Source: Trichoplusia ni (lineage: Eukaryota > Arthropoda > Insecta > Lepidoptera > Noctuidae). Taken from it: a stretch of 64,000 bases of DNA. The stretch covers positions 20,894,001-20,958,000 of the forward strand of contig NC_039478.1 in the NCBI RefSeq assembly GCF_003590095.1, read 5' to 3'. Position 1 is the first letter of the stretch, and each line of letters opens with the position of its first letter. This document shows, piece after piece, positions 53,701 to 63,739 of this stretch. The translations under genes were made by a program, and so were the position numbers. The notes below the pieces were generated by a model. It saw only the letters and a list, made by a program, of their open reading frames with translations, had not been told where the DNA came from and searched no databases.

Positions 53701-55613
53701 TTATAACCAACATAAAAACATAACATCAACATACCATTTTTAGCACTAAGTATAATCTTTAAAATCTTCGCACAGTTTATTGACCTCATCCTGCCAACGA
53801 TGCGGTGATGGACGCGTTTGTCTGTCATTAAGGAATTAACTAATAAAACGCGGTGTTGTGGTCAGAACTTACTTACTTAGAACTATTTAGAATGAACTAT
53901 TTTGTAAATACTTACTGTTGGATACCACAATTGGTTAAGAAAAAAGAGATTATAAAAAGGCATTATTATCTTAAGTCGCAGTATACTAGTTATTCAGACA
54001 GAATTACGGTGCGTTTTTCCCTTCAATCGTTTTTAAATAGGTACCAATTATCATGTTCAAGTCACTTTTCTAAGCTCAAACTAAAATATTATTATTATAG
54101 ATTTATATTTCCACTTATGAGAAAAAACTTGAATTTTCTGTATTTCTACACAGGTCTCTTCTCGGGCACGAATGACATCCTGTCACCGTCAAGATATCTT
54201 CTCGAGGTAAGGCTTCTCACTCTTTCTCAAGTCTTGTGTCGTTTGTTTCGCTTTTGTGAAATTATATCGAACTCACCATTATTAAAAAAAAAAACATTTT
54301 TGGCGTTCGATTATAATTTGAAAATAACTCTTTGTTAATAAAAAACAAAAACCGAGACATGGTCAAGCAAAAATAATGAGAAAATCTGGAGTTCTAATTT
54401 CGGAATCTGAAATCGTACCTTTACTAAGCCAGCTTATTGATCTTTGTCTCTGTATTTCAAATTTCTTTCCCCAGTCCCAGAAGTACTACAACGAGTTGTT
54501 CTCCTACAACTTCCGGCCGCCGCCTCAGATGGAGTACAGTTGCGTTACTCAGGGATCGAAACATCCGGAGAAGGAGAAGATCAGGTCACCTGTGGGAAGT
54601 CGTCGAAGTGAGCACCAGTTTTTTCTCCCAGTTTCGCCTATTTGCGTTGATAGTACTAGCGGTAAAATTTCGTGGCACCAGTGTTGGTGGGGTTTTAATG
54701 CTTTAACTAGTTGTCTTAGTGGTAGTGTAGTCAATACACTAAAACTGCTCATTCCTAAATATAGGTCTAAAGTGTCTTATACATTTTACAGATCACCATC
54801 ATAAGACCAAGAGGCTGGAAGAATGTTACTCCCCTAGAAGACAGGTAGGCATCATTTATATAACAGCTGGTGTTCCTATTTTAGCAAACTAAAAAGAAAA
54901 TCGTAGTAAACACAGTACGATTTATATAACCATATAAATACGTTCGTTCAACCTGATGTTGGTACATTACATTTCAGTCGAGCCCCAGAAAGCGTCATGT
55001 AATGGACCCCTACAGAGATACCAGGATGTCAGAGTCTCCTCGCCGAAGATCCAACACGCATCGGCACACACGGCACAGGTAACGACCACAAAATAGATTT
55101 ATCAACACCATATTCTTAAAATTGTTAATTAAATTCGGCGTTACAAGACCTATAGATAAGTAACATAGGGTATTGGACAAAATAATACAATTGAATGAAA
55201 TGAATTTTGTATTGTATCCCGTAAACAAAAATGAAGAGGATACCAGCAAGTGATTTTACTAGCCCCTACTAACATAAATTTCCTCATCTTAAGTGCTTTT
55301 TCTAACTTTTTAATGATGTGATGTAATCAAAGTTGTGATGCAATGTTTTTGGAAATCTACCTGACGGACTAAAGAGTACTCGCAAGAAAAAGTCACATCA
55401 CTTGTGGAAAATGATTGTCATTTCCGTTTATTTGAAGTTTTTTTTATTAGTTTTCCATAAAATTTACTTTTTGTAATATGTCTAGGCTTCCAAAGGCTCA
55501 ATCACCACATTTTAAACTAATGCTGTTACAGTTATGACGACGACAAGTCGCTGTACGCCGCGCGCTGTGTTCTGCGCCGTCTCGCAACACAAGCTAACTT
55601 TAAGATGTGGTGA
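32701..55613 (+). CDS. DC-STAMP-domain protein (DCST/sneaky family) with very long C-terminal extension
   Basis: Thirty-four phase-matched exons: 32701-33116, 33698-33848, 37750-37909, 39281-39544, 40332-40545, 41018-41171, 41632-41800, 42224-42391, 42689-42832, 43104-43203, 43531-43635, 44033-44155, 44498-44564, 44883-46199, 46622-46748, 47008-47145, 47597-47669, 48010-48082, 48341-48428, 48653-48755, 48932-48949, 49130-49749, 50067-50106, 50400-50515, 51060-51236, 51762-51815, 52158-52241, 52681-52830, 52961-53419, 54154-54206, 54475-54607, 54792-54844, 54978-55078 and 55532-55613 (TGA); 6294 nt, 2097 residues. Residues 1-745 match the family: membrane segments about 85-175, LTGPATNTLKN, the long Cys-bearing extracellular part, later membrane segments, FEPYGLRLRHLIMGHYRP, and a C4C4 RING-like end about 650-718 (CVKC, CLLC, CHTPDC, CLSC, CTIC). 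Relatives act in sperm during fertilisation (fly sneaky, worm SPE-42/49, mouse DCST1/2). Residues 746-2097 are basic, with Cys clusters, a coiled-coil-like stretch and KDTQT. A two-gene split at 44564/44883 remains possible. Confidence 0.8.
33940..34105 (-). repeat. tRNA-derived SINE (family A) in DCST intron 2
   Basis: Family blocks in order: 'ggggtttcgcaaacattcaa', 'gatacccagactctgaacaa', 'gatcgcacaaatgcttgtcc', then degenerate head sequence. Confidence 0.7.
34618..34860 (+). mobile_element. Helitron-like or related dispersed repeat (family G)
   Basis: It begins 'ctaatatataaaattcccgt', contains 'ccgtactcctccgaaacggc' and 'catacccctaagtggtaagg', and ends near 'gccgggacaactagc'. The start and end style resembles the Lep1 class but the body differs. 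Only one copy is in the window. Confidence 0.5.
35080..35245 (+). repeat. LINE-tail-like repeat with GATGA run
   Basis: It has 'gggcctatgtctagcattgg' (a degenerate family F tail) followed by 'gaggatgatgacga'. A second tail, 'aggcctaagcccagcaatgg' followed by 'gatgatgacgatgata', is at 35402-35455. Confidence 0.45.
35564..35831. repeat. 21-bp minisatellite, about 12-13 units, in DCST intron 2
   Basis: Consensus unit on the plus strand: ACCAAGTACTTACCATCCAAC with minor variants (first 20 bases ACCAAGTACTTACCATCCAA). On the minus strand it reads as LDGKYLV heptads in an open frame, but that frame has no promoter, homology or splice support. Each unit carries TACTTACC, the complement of a near-perfect 5' splice site. 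Confidence 0.9.
35935..36050 (-). repeat. Family C repeat end, inverted
   Basis: The sequence 'aaaatctgttcagccgtttt', 'ttcgactttataatattagt' is the reverse of the start of the family C copies at 6416 and 49764. A CA-rich run (acacacacactcaca) lies between. Confidence 0.5.
37509..37600 (+). repeat. tRNA-like SINE head
   Basis: A-box-like TGGTAGCTTAGTTGG (near 37529) and B-box-like GGTTCGAGTCC (near 37578), about 50 bp apart. The intervening arms do not fold into a full cloverleaf and no acceptor stem closes, so it is read as a SINE remnant, not a tRNA gene. Confidence 0.5.
37947..38161 (-). mobile_element. Lep1-like non-autonomous Helitron, inverted copy
   Basis: It begins with the reverse of the 3' end ('tctagctgttgccagcgact') and ends with the reverse of the 5' end ('tatattagtatagagtatag'). 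It starts about 40 bp after the third coding exon of the DCST gene. Confidence 0.75.
40785..40905 (+). repeat. tRNA-derived SINE tail (family A)
   Basis: Only the 3' half is present: 'gctgagtctgggtgtctttg', 'gtgcatgtgaattgtatg' and 'aggattgaattccttatgcg'. Intron 5 of the DCST gene. Confidence 0.65.
46495..46575 (-). mobile_element. Family E element fragment
   Basis: Contains 'atcatgagctgacgcggctg', 'gaggtcgcgagttggaatat' and the end 'gtgagtaaaccgttatca'. The left end is missing. It lies between exons 14 and 15 of the DCST gene. Confidence 0.5.
47694..47945 (+). repeat. tRNA-derived SINE (family B), near full length
   Basis: A box TTGGTCTAGTGG and B box GGGTTCGATTCC, then 'ggtgtctgggtgtaat', 'taccataacacaagctctgc' and 'cttggggtcagataaccg'. 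The head is the most tRNA-like in the window (a six-pair acceptor stem can be drawn, TCTTGG with CCAAGA). The attached SINE body argues against a functional tRNA gene. Confidence 0.85.
49764..49960 (+). repeat. Dispersed repeat (family C)
   Basis: 'tattaatattataaaagcga', 'aagtttgtatgtatggatgt', 'aaccacggaacagatttaga', 'ttggtacatagatagtttat', 'ttcatcccgattttatattc'. It is collinear with 6416-6680. Confidence 0.6.
50810..50910 (+). repeat. LINE-tail-like repeat (family F relative)
   Basis: 'catgctacaagggctaattc' and 'aggcccgagaacccaccaat' followed by 'gggag', a degenerate form of the 'gcccagcagtggga' tail. Confidence 0.4.
51318..51400 (+). mobile_element. Family E element, left part
   Basis: 'gtgatgcaacggtttactca', 'cccgactagttgcggatcca', 'actggagtccttaatcatga'. 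The right inverted end is lost. Confidence 0.55.
51990..52075 (+). repeat. Dispersed repeat (family F)
   Basis: 'gtgatcaatgctcaaacctt' then 'gcctgtgcccagcagtggga', collinear with 22855-22950. It sits upstream of exon 27 of the DCST gene. Confidence 0.6.
52425..52592 (+). repeat. tRNA-derived SINE (family A), forward copy
   Basis: B-box region 'cccgggttcgatccccgcga', then 'gacaagcatttgtgtgatcc', 'cttgttctgagtctggctgt', 'gtaaggactaaattccttat' and 'tgcgggag'. It defines the family orientation. Confidence 0.8.
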
Positions 55614-56337
55614 TAGGGCTCCAGACCTTATAGGGATTGAGAAGTTGAGTAGAAACTAGTTTTATCTTGAATTGAGGAACGAAAATGAGGCAGAAATCGT
55701 ATCTTGTGATTCAGAACAGAACATAAAAAAAACGAAGGCCTTCCTGATCCAAACTTGCCCAAATGACTGCTTTTCACGTTAAATGAAAAAAAGAATCAAC
55801 AAAATCGAATCCAATCCGCAGTTCTGACCTCACAAACATGAGAAAAAATACTGACTAATTTAATTCTCCTCCATTTAGAAGTCGGTGTAAAATTACAAAT
55901 AACCACAAATTACAAATTCTGTGTCATTAAAATTAGAAGAAACAAATTTTTACAGACATTCAACTCATATGCTCACCCCCCAAACCCATTTAATAGAATG
56001 GAATCATTGTTTTCGGTAATAGAGATATAATATAAACAGTTTCTAAAATAATGTATTGCTTTCATTGTCTTCCTAGATATAACCCAAAAACAAATTCGCC
56101 AAGAAAAATAGTATAACACAAAAAAGGTTTGCGAAAATAGCAGATCGAAAAAAAAGAAGAAACTGTCAAAACGTGGACAGAAAAAAAATAAGAACTCATT
56201 TGTTATCTAGCTTTATTTTCTGGTAAATGTGTTTATTTAATTGTCTTTATGTATTGTTTAAATCGCCTCGTGACAATGATTATATTTTTAGATTTAAATA
56301 AAGATTTATTTCTTTATTGGATTTTTTATTTAATCAA

Positions 56338-56480
56338 GGGCTGATTTTCCCATCACCAGATAACTTTTATTCGGCGAATATGTTTGACGTTTTGACAGCT
56401 TTTGTATAGAAAATAATATATGTCAAACAGCCATATTTATTCCTCAGATAAAAGTTATCTGACGATTGAAAAATCCGGCC
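56338..56480. mobile_element. MITE with long imperfect terminal inverted repeats
   Basis: The left arm has 'gggctgattttcccatca' and CAGATAACTTTTAT. The right arm has its complement ATAAAAGTTATCTG followed by 'acgattgaaaaatccggcc'. The arms pair over about 45 bp around a short centre with 'tttgac...gtcaaa'. Confidence 0.75.
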
Positions 56481-57572
56481 TAAGTTATATGTTTCACTCG
56501 CGACCCTGCTTCAGCTCATGATTTAGGATTCCGACTGGCTTTGAAACTGGTCATGTACTTAGTACTGATAAATGCACTAGAGTTTACTGTTGTCATTGAA
56601 TTATGACTCGTTGCCACCAAAGTTGCAATAAATAAAACACCATTTTAAAACGCTCTATATTCAGCATCCATTTCAAACTTTTTCTTTCGTGCTCAAAATA
56701 AAACATCAATTATGAGATAGTCATCACTGTAATAAACATTGTGATAATCCGTGGGTTTGATCCCCACGTAGGACATTTTTTGTGTATTTCATTATTGCTT
56801 GACAGGATATATGAAGACTCGATGCTTTCAATGTTAAGACATTTGAAAGAACCAGCTGCAATAAATCCTATTCTGTTGTAAGGGAAAAGCAGATACGTTA
56901 ATAGTTATCGAAAATTACATGTTGAGGTAAAAAACTGCACCTAAATTGATGTTCGGTAATGTAATATTGTATCAGTCAAATCGCCTCACTACCAAACCCC
57001 AAATGTTATGTCTAGACAATCGTGTGCTGTTACCACGTAAGTTTCATTGTGACATTTAATAATAGGCTTTCATAGTCTCTTCAATGTATTGATAAACTAA
57101 CTAGCAGTAGAGGCAACCACAAAAGTGCTTGTGATTTTGGATACACTCTGTTTAGAACTGCCAACTCTAGCAGAGTGATATCTCAAATTTATGGAAATGA
57201 CATTAAGTAGCTACCTGATTATTTATGTAAACTAAATTTTATTTAAAAAATGTAATTTAACGATGGTAGAAATGCCACTTGTCTTGAGGCTTGTCTACTA
57301 CTTTCGACCGGCACATCTTGTGCAGAGGATGTCCCAGTACCAGGTAAAGAGGCCGACGCGCTTTACACGTCAGCCTCTTCAAAGCGAGAGGAGCCATGCA
57401 AGATGATTTTTTGTCTACCGCCGATTCTATGAGAGAGACGTTGCACGGCGGTTCAGTACGTCAGTAAGACCCGCATAATTCCCTGAAGAGGTGGATATCC
57501 AAAATTAATCCCCCGCCAAACAAAAAAAGGTTTACCACCAGCAATGCTCTTTATAATAGGTCACTTTCGTGA

Positions 57573-57680
57573 GGATGCTTCACACCTTAATGATACAACG
57601 GGACTGCCTGACTAGTCGCGGAACTGGATCCAGAGCAAGAATAAATATGCATGAGTAAACCGTTGAATCATTTGAGTTCA
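57573..57680. mobile_element. Family E element
   Basis: The left end 'ccttaatgatacaacggg', the core 'gcctgactagtcgcgg' and the right end 'gagtaaaccgttgaatcatt' match the family. Confidence 0.55.
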
Positions 57681-58040
57681 TCATCGGCCTAGCCTTTTCC
57701 CAACTATGTTGGGGTCGGCTACCAGTCCAACCAGTTTCAGCTAAGTACCAGTGTTTTACAAGGAACGACTGCCTATCTGACCTCCTCAACCCAGTTACCT
57801 GGGCAACACGATACCACTTGGTTAGACTGGCTGTCAGACTTTTTCAGCTTCTGACTACCTGTAACGACTGTCAAAGCTGTAGGAATAACAGCCGGGACCC
57901 ACAGTTTAACGTGCCTTCCGAAACACGGAGGAACTCGTTATGACAAAGATGGTCACCCATCCACGGACCAACCGCGTCAAGCATAGCTTAACCTGTGATC
58001 GAATCACTTATGCGGTTATAGCTTCGCCACGAGCTCCTCA
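57676..58040 (+). repeat. Dispersed repeat (family D), long copy
   Basis: It shares 'caactatgttggggtcgg', 'gcctatctgacctcctcaac' and 'agttacctgggcaacacgat' with 14957-15130 and extends further ('cttccgaaacacggaggaac', 'gatggtcacccatccacgga'). Probably a non-LTR or composite element end. Confidence 0.65.
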
Positions 58041-58811
58041 TTGTTGTTGTCCTCCTGTTGAATCATTTGAGTTATCTACTGGATTCTATGCAATTGCGAC
58101 CCCAAAAGGGAAATGGAGCACATCTTCAGGATTGTCTCAACAGTTATGCTTGAAGCATTACAAAATTACACGGCTGCACTACAATAAAACAAACGCTATT
58201 GTACACAATTGTACTATTATTATATCATCGCCAGGCACGATTTGTTTTTTCAAACATTTCTCTTGAACGGTAATTCTGAAAAGATTATATACTACGAGGT
58301 ATACGCATTCCATTTGATTAAAGTTTCTTAAAATTATCTTTAATACTCACACAAAAATTTGGTCATCACCGCTTTTCTGACCCAAAATATTACCATTTAT
58401 GCCAAAAATGTACTGAAAGCGTAAGAAATTATACGTATAAGACTGCAATTCGACCTTGCATGCTTTTCGATGTCTGAATAAAATAAAAATATATTTTACT
58501 CACGTCGGCAGTACTGGTAAGAACAAAACAAATTGAAAATCAAAACGTTGGCCTAAAAAAGCTGTTTCAAAATCGTTAAATTACAAATCTGGTGACTAGC
58601 TACACAGTTCCAAAATGTCATTCCATGAAGATGAACTAGTAAGTACTCAATAAACTACGATCGTTTCATTCCGAGACATTTGTTATTAATAAATATCACC
58701 TGCCTCTCAAAACGTAAACGGGCTGAAACGATTGCAGAATAGCCGATAACTCACTACAGACAGACGTGATTGTGAACAAGCACGGCATAGTAAGACGCGT
58801 GCCTTCGAACA

Positions 58812-61800
58812 ATGAACAACTACCTCTTTCTGCTCAGGTAACGCTTGCTTTTATTTAATTAATCAAAACAATGGAGATTTAGATCTGTTACCATAATCCG
58901 TAAGACATTTTTAACACTGTTAATCTAGACTCTCAAGTATAATGGCACAATAGCACATCTTTATTTCTATGCTATCTAGATATATATAATTCGGACTTTG
59001 TAAATATGATTTCTAAGGACTTGAATTGAAATTCGAATTTCTATTATATCAATAACGATTATTGTTTCTTTCTTTCAAATACGACATATCGTTAAACATA
59101 TTTTTCCCAATTTTATTTTATCCACAGCATCTTCTTGGGGTTAAGCGATGACGTAATTAGTAAAAGCAAAATCAGGAGCTTTCCATCAGACTTCTGGTTT
59201 GGAGCGTCGACTGCTGCTTACCAGGTAGAAGGTGGCTGGAATGAAGATGGTAAGTATATAATTATATTGTTTTTGCGCTAAATGTAAGATAGAACAACTC
59301 TGTCTTGCACCTGAAGTAACAATATGTTTCCAAAATAGGGGTTCCAAGTACAAACTTGCATTATTATTCATATAAGTATATTTTTCTCAGGTAAAGGATC
59401 ATCTATATGGGACACTGCATGTCATTCAGACCTCAATCCCGTAAGAGATGACAGCAACGGCGATGTGGCCGCAGACTCCTACCACAAATACAAACGAGAT
59501 GCTGAAATAGCCCAAGAGCTTGGACTAAACTTCTACAGGTTCTCCATATCCTGGCCCAGGATTCTCCCCAACGGATTCCCGGACAAAATCAACACGCTTG
59601 GCGTTGAATATTACACCAAAGTCATCAACGAACTTCTAGCTAGAAACGTGACCCCAGTCGTCACACTTTACCACTGGGATCTACCAAGTAACTTGCAGAA
59701 ACTCGGAGGTTGGGCAAACCCGTCAATCGTTACTTGGTACACAGACTACGCTAAGGTTGTCTTCGACAAGTTCAGTGATAAAGTCAAGCATTTCATCACG
59801 ATGAATGATCCGAAAGGCATTTGTTTCGGAGGTTATGGATCTGAGAATACAGCTCCGTTTTTAAACATGTCTGGTATTGGAGAGTACTTGTGCAGTCGGA
59901 ATGTGTTACTGGCCCATGCTAATGCTTATCACTTGTACGATGGGCACTATAGGAAGCTGCATAACGGTACCGTTGGTATAGCGCTGAACTTCGTGTGGTA
60001 TGAGCCTGCATCAGATACTATGGATGATAATAGTGCCGCTGTGGATGCTAGACAGTTTGAGGTGAGGACTTTTTTGTAGTTTTAGATAGTTATCATAAAG
60101 AGAATGGCATTATTCAAGGTTAGGGTTAGGGTTTTATTCAACATTTAAGTGAACATAACGGCCATGCGTTTGAGGGAATAAAAGTTACAGTTATCCTTAC
60201 CTACTTAGTAACAAGTTGCGATTCCAATTGTACATTCCAATATTTTGTCACACGGTTTAATAACTTTTTTTTCGCTTAATTTTACACAGTTTTCTTTGAT
60301 TCCAGTGGGGCCAATACGCTCATCCAATATTTTCGAAAGCCGGTGACTATCCCACAGAATTTAAGAAGAACATTGCATACAAAAGCGCTGAGCAAGGGTT
60401 CGCCAGGTCCCGCCTTAACCATCTCACCGCCAAAGATGTGACGTTGATTCGGGGGTCAGCTGACTTCCTGGGCGTTAACACTTATACTACGAAGCTGGCT
60501 TATAGAGATGCGTCTCTTGAAGGCATGTACACGGTACCATCGTACATGGATGATATGGGCGCTGTGTTAGTCAAAGACCCGGCGTGGACGCAGAGTCAAA
60601 CTAATTGGTTGCAGGTATGAATAAAATAATTTGTATTTTATTTGGTTGTATTGGTTTCAACTTTTAAAGAACGTGAGTTATACATGTACTTACTTGATTA
60701 GAAAACTTAGAAATACTCGATTATATGATTAATTTTTCCTACAATATTTGTGTTTTCTCGTGTTCAATTGAATTTTGTGGCCCTAATTTTTGACGAGAAT
60801 AACCTTGTGTCCATTACGTTAGTGAGATCATCTATTACATGGGATTTAGTTCACGGACAGCCGGATGGTAAAGGTCACCACGCCTAATCCACTTGGCGTG
60901 ACTTGTCACAGGTTCGATTCCCGTGTAGGGCAAGTATTTATGAGAACCACGAATTCTTGTTTTGAGTCTCGGTGTCTTTGTGTATTTGACATAAACGTAA
61001 ATGGAACTCCGCGCAAGGATTGAATGCTATGACCGTCTTATTTACTTTCTAATAGGAAATGAAGGTTCTCAATAGGCCTAAGATTATTTTTCCTCTTTAT
61101 GCTTAAAGCTTTACTTATTACAGGAGGTACCGTGGGGCTTCTCCAAGTTACTTATCGCAATAAAAAATCTGTACGACAATCCCCCGGTGTATATTATGGA
61201 AAATGGCTGGTCTACTGAAGGAGGTCTTCTCGATGAAGATAGAATTAATTACTTCAGGACGTATCTGAACGCTTTGCTTGATGCCTTGGACGCAGGTTGC
61301 GATGTGAAGGGATACAGCGTCTGGTCTTTGATAGACAGTTTTGAATGGCGGCAAGGATATTTGTAAGTATTTTCTAATTGACTCATACTTTCATTTATTT
61401 TTTTAATCTTTTTGTCACTTGGTTGCTAAAGCTGACTTCATCTCGTCTCAGCCTACTGCCGTCCACTGCTGAACGTAGGCCTCCCCCAAAGAGCGCCAAC
61501 CATCCCGGTCCTGGGCAGCCCGCATCGATCCGCTGCCAGCCACCTTCTTCCGGCCGACTTATTAAAGCCAAATAAACATGTCTCGAATACAGTTTAAAAG
61601 AAAAAATCGTTATTTTTCAGAGACAAGTATGGATTGTACGAAGTAGATTTCTCCAGCCCTGACAAGACCCGGACTCCGAGAAAGTCTGCGTTTATTTACA
61701 AAGAAATTGCCAGGTCGAAAACTCTCGACCCTGATTTTGAGCCAGAAAAGTTTATTGTAGAAGTCACCCAAGACAGTCAGGAAAAGCTTAAAATAGAGAA

Positions 61801-61813
61801 TGATGTTCTTTAG
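58812..61813 (+). CDS. Family 1 glycoside hydrolase (beta-glucosidase-like) with substituted acid/base residue
   Basis: GH1 enzymes cleave beta-glycosides by a two-glutamate retaining mechanism; insect members are often secreted midgut digestive or detoxifying enzymes. Six exons: 58812-58837, 59128-59249, 59391-60061, 60306-60614, 61124-61362 and 61621-61813 (TAG); 1560 nt, 519 residues, normal length. Residues 1-14 (MNNYLFLLSIFLGL) form a signal peptide. Conserved parts are present: FPSDFWFGASTAAYQVEGGW, RFSISWPRILP, LYHWDLP, FLGVNTYTT, VYIMENG (nucleophile Glu402) and SLIDSFEWRQGY. The acid/base motif, normally T-x-N-E-P, reads TMNDP, so position 189 is Asp (codon GAT at 59807-59809). The usual TENG is MENG. 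No frameshift or stop occurs. It could be a weak or specialised glycosidase or a non-catalytic binding protein. AATAAA at 61814 directly follows the stop codon. Confidence 0.92.
60850..61045 (+). repeat. tRNA-derived SINE (family A) in GH1 intron 4
   Basis: 'ggtaaaggtcaccacgccta', B box 'caggttcgattcccgtgtag', 'gagaaccacgaattcttgtt', 'gagtctcggtgtctttgtgt', 'gcgcaaggattgaatgct'. The copy is close to full length. Confidence 0.8.
61435..61575 (-). repeat. Dispersed LINE-tail-like repeat in GH1 intron 5
   Basis: 'gtccactgctgaacgtaggc', 'ctcccccaaagagcgccaac', 'cccggtcctgggcagcccgc'. It is GC-rich against AT-rich flanks and is a phrase set common in lepidopteran genomes. It overlaps a spurious open frame at 61378-61575. 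Confidence 0.55.
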
Positions 61814-62179
61814 AATAAATGTATTATAATAATTTACTAAATGCGGCGTTTTATTTATCGAATTTTTGAAAATAGTGAATTCTTCCCGGTTTAGTGTAGT
61901 AGTTTAAAGTCAATTGATGATTTTTTATTTTTTTATTTACGACTATTCATTAAATCTATTGTAAATATACTTGCCTGTGTTTTGAATATCTTTATTTTTA
62001 TACAAAAGGGATGTTTGAAAATAAAATATTCTTACTAAATGAATTGCATCCAATGTTCACATCTCTAGCGCTGCCTACCTCAACAGTTACTAGCTAAAGC
62101 CCATCACTATTGCCGTGTCAAATTTGTTTTGTTTATATGTCACGTCCACCGAACGAAGTTACACGAATATTAGTTAAAA
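61814..62179. other. Short intergenic region between GH1 and UBLCP1
   Basis: It carries the GH1 polyadenylation signal (AATAAA at 61814-61819) and must contain the UBLCP1 promoter and 5' UTR. It is AT-rich and I see no clear motif. Confidence 0.5.
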
Positions 62180-63682
62180 ATGTGTGATTTAAACGATAAT
62201 CCTATAAAGCTTAGTGTTAAATGGAATGGCAAGGAATATGAAATACCGGAGTTTTCGCCATCAGACTCCGTCGCGATGCTCAAAGTCGCCATCGAAAATG
62301 CCACGGGAGTCAGACCGGAAAGACAAAAGTTACTGAATGTTAAATTTCAGGGTAATTATAATGCGTTTTGTGTCACCATTTCTCTTTATAACATTCCAGT
62401 GTAGCTTAAAAATAATTACTGTACAAAAATAACGGTTATTTTGCACAAAATTTATGAAGAAATCCGGGTTTTTGGGTCGTAATGATTCTTTATATAATAT
62501 ACCGGTTAAAGCGTGTAATACTTACAGCTTCTTGGAATTGCACATTTTGCGCTACATTTCGACAACTATTAATAAACGAATTTAACTAAGACCTTCTCAA
62601 ATATCTCCTACAAACATGTGTTTACATGGGCAGATGTCAATCTTGGATTTCTTAGTAACTTTCCTTTTTATGCCTAGGAAACTAACTGAAAGGGGAAAAT
62701 CAACTTTCTGGCTTAATAGAAATCCAGAACTATGCATATAGAAAATGTATAATAGTAGAAAAGGACCAATAAGTCTCAATTTACATTCTCATAACAACAT
62801 TATTTACTTTCAATAGAAATTCATTTAGAATACATAACAAATTGCTATTATAACAATTGATGATTATTATAGGTATTTCTTTGTCTACCCACTCTCCATA
62901 AGATTAGATTAATCCTGACTGTTGTCATGTTTGGAGTAAATAATAATGCATCTAGATTTAACTAGAACTAGGCCTAAAACTGCAACAGTATGTTTTAGTT
63001 TTATTTAATGCTTTGCTAGTGTTAGCAAATTGAGTCTTTGAGATGAGAAAGTTTAATGGCTTAATCACTGTTCTGGGTGATTTAATTTGAAGTTGGTAAT
63101 ATTAAAGTATCTGTAACAAAGAGGTGAAAAGTTAGTCAACATCTTTTACAAGTGAAGACACCAAATGAATCATTCATTGTTTTTATAGTGGTGACAGAAA
63201 TGATTCATTTCTAAAAAATTTACTGTCAAATTATTATAGTAATTAGGTTCAATGTTTACTGACTTTTGTACAGGCTCCTTTTGAAACTCCCATGCAAAAA
63301 GAGGGATGTTATAAGATTATGTTTCTGTGTGGAATGGTTGCTTCCGAATGGATTGAGCGACTTCAATAAAGTTTGCTTTGTATTTCAGACATGTTTGATA
63401 CAAAATAGTCTACCTTTACAAAAGTTGTGGCAGGTAAAAGATTTCACTGCCATTTATTTTTTAATTTTTGATGCTACATACAACCTATCTTTTTTACCAG
63501 GCAAAGTGGCAACAGACAATTGCACATTATCTGACCTTCAGCTGAAGCCAAACCTGAAGATCATGATGATGGGGTCTCTAGAGGAGGCGATAGCGGGCGC
63601 GCAGACCAAGCCGGACGTCGGGGACGAGGTTGTCAATGACCTGGATATTGAAGAGGAGGAGGTCGATGTGGAGAATCAGGAG
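62180..63682 (+). CDS. Ublcp1: Ubiquitin-like domain-containing CTD phosphatase 1, 5' part
   Basis: UBLCP1 is a nuclear HAD-type phosphatase that binds and inhibits 26S proteasomes through an N-terminal ubiquitin-like domain. Two exons are visible: 62180-62351 and 63501-63682, joined through a split glycine codon, giving the first 118 residues. The ubiquitin-like domain spans about 10-85: IKLSVKWNGKEYEI, GVRPERQKLLNVKFQGK, LQLKPNLKIMMMGSLEE. The acidic linker follows (DEVVNDLDIEEEEVDVENQE), matching the human DVVNDFDIEDEVVEVENREE region. The second exon ends at a GTTCGT donor. The phosphatase domain with the D-x-D-x-T catalytic motif lies beyond the right edge. The ATG at 62180 gives a slightly longer N-terminus (MCDLNDNP) than the human protein. 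Confidence 0.93.
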
Positions 63683-63739
63683 GTTCGTAGATAGTATAGG
63701 AAATATTGCATAGCATTCTAAAGTGTAGTCTTAGACTTT

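Larger units (their letters stand above)
55614..58811. other. Intergenic between the DCST gene and GH1, no gene seen
   Basis: A likely polyadenylation signal AATAAA at 56297-56302 could end the DCST transcript. A MITE (56338-56480), a family E copy (57573-57680), a SINE B-box scrap (56745-56775) and a long family D repeat (57676-58040) fill most of the rest. Confidence 0.55.

Noticed and set aside
53853..54338. Plus-strand open frame of 161 codons
   Set aside because: Only 54154-54206, in the proper phase, is a coding exon; the rest is intron that happens to be open.
57940..58266. Plus-strand open frame of 108 codons
   Set aside because: Its first third is the family D repeat and the rest is unsupported.
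60114..60136. Telomere-like run (ggttagggttagggtttt)
   Set aside because: It has fewer than three units, and moths use TTAGG; it lies in a GH1 intron.
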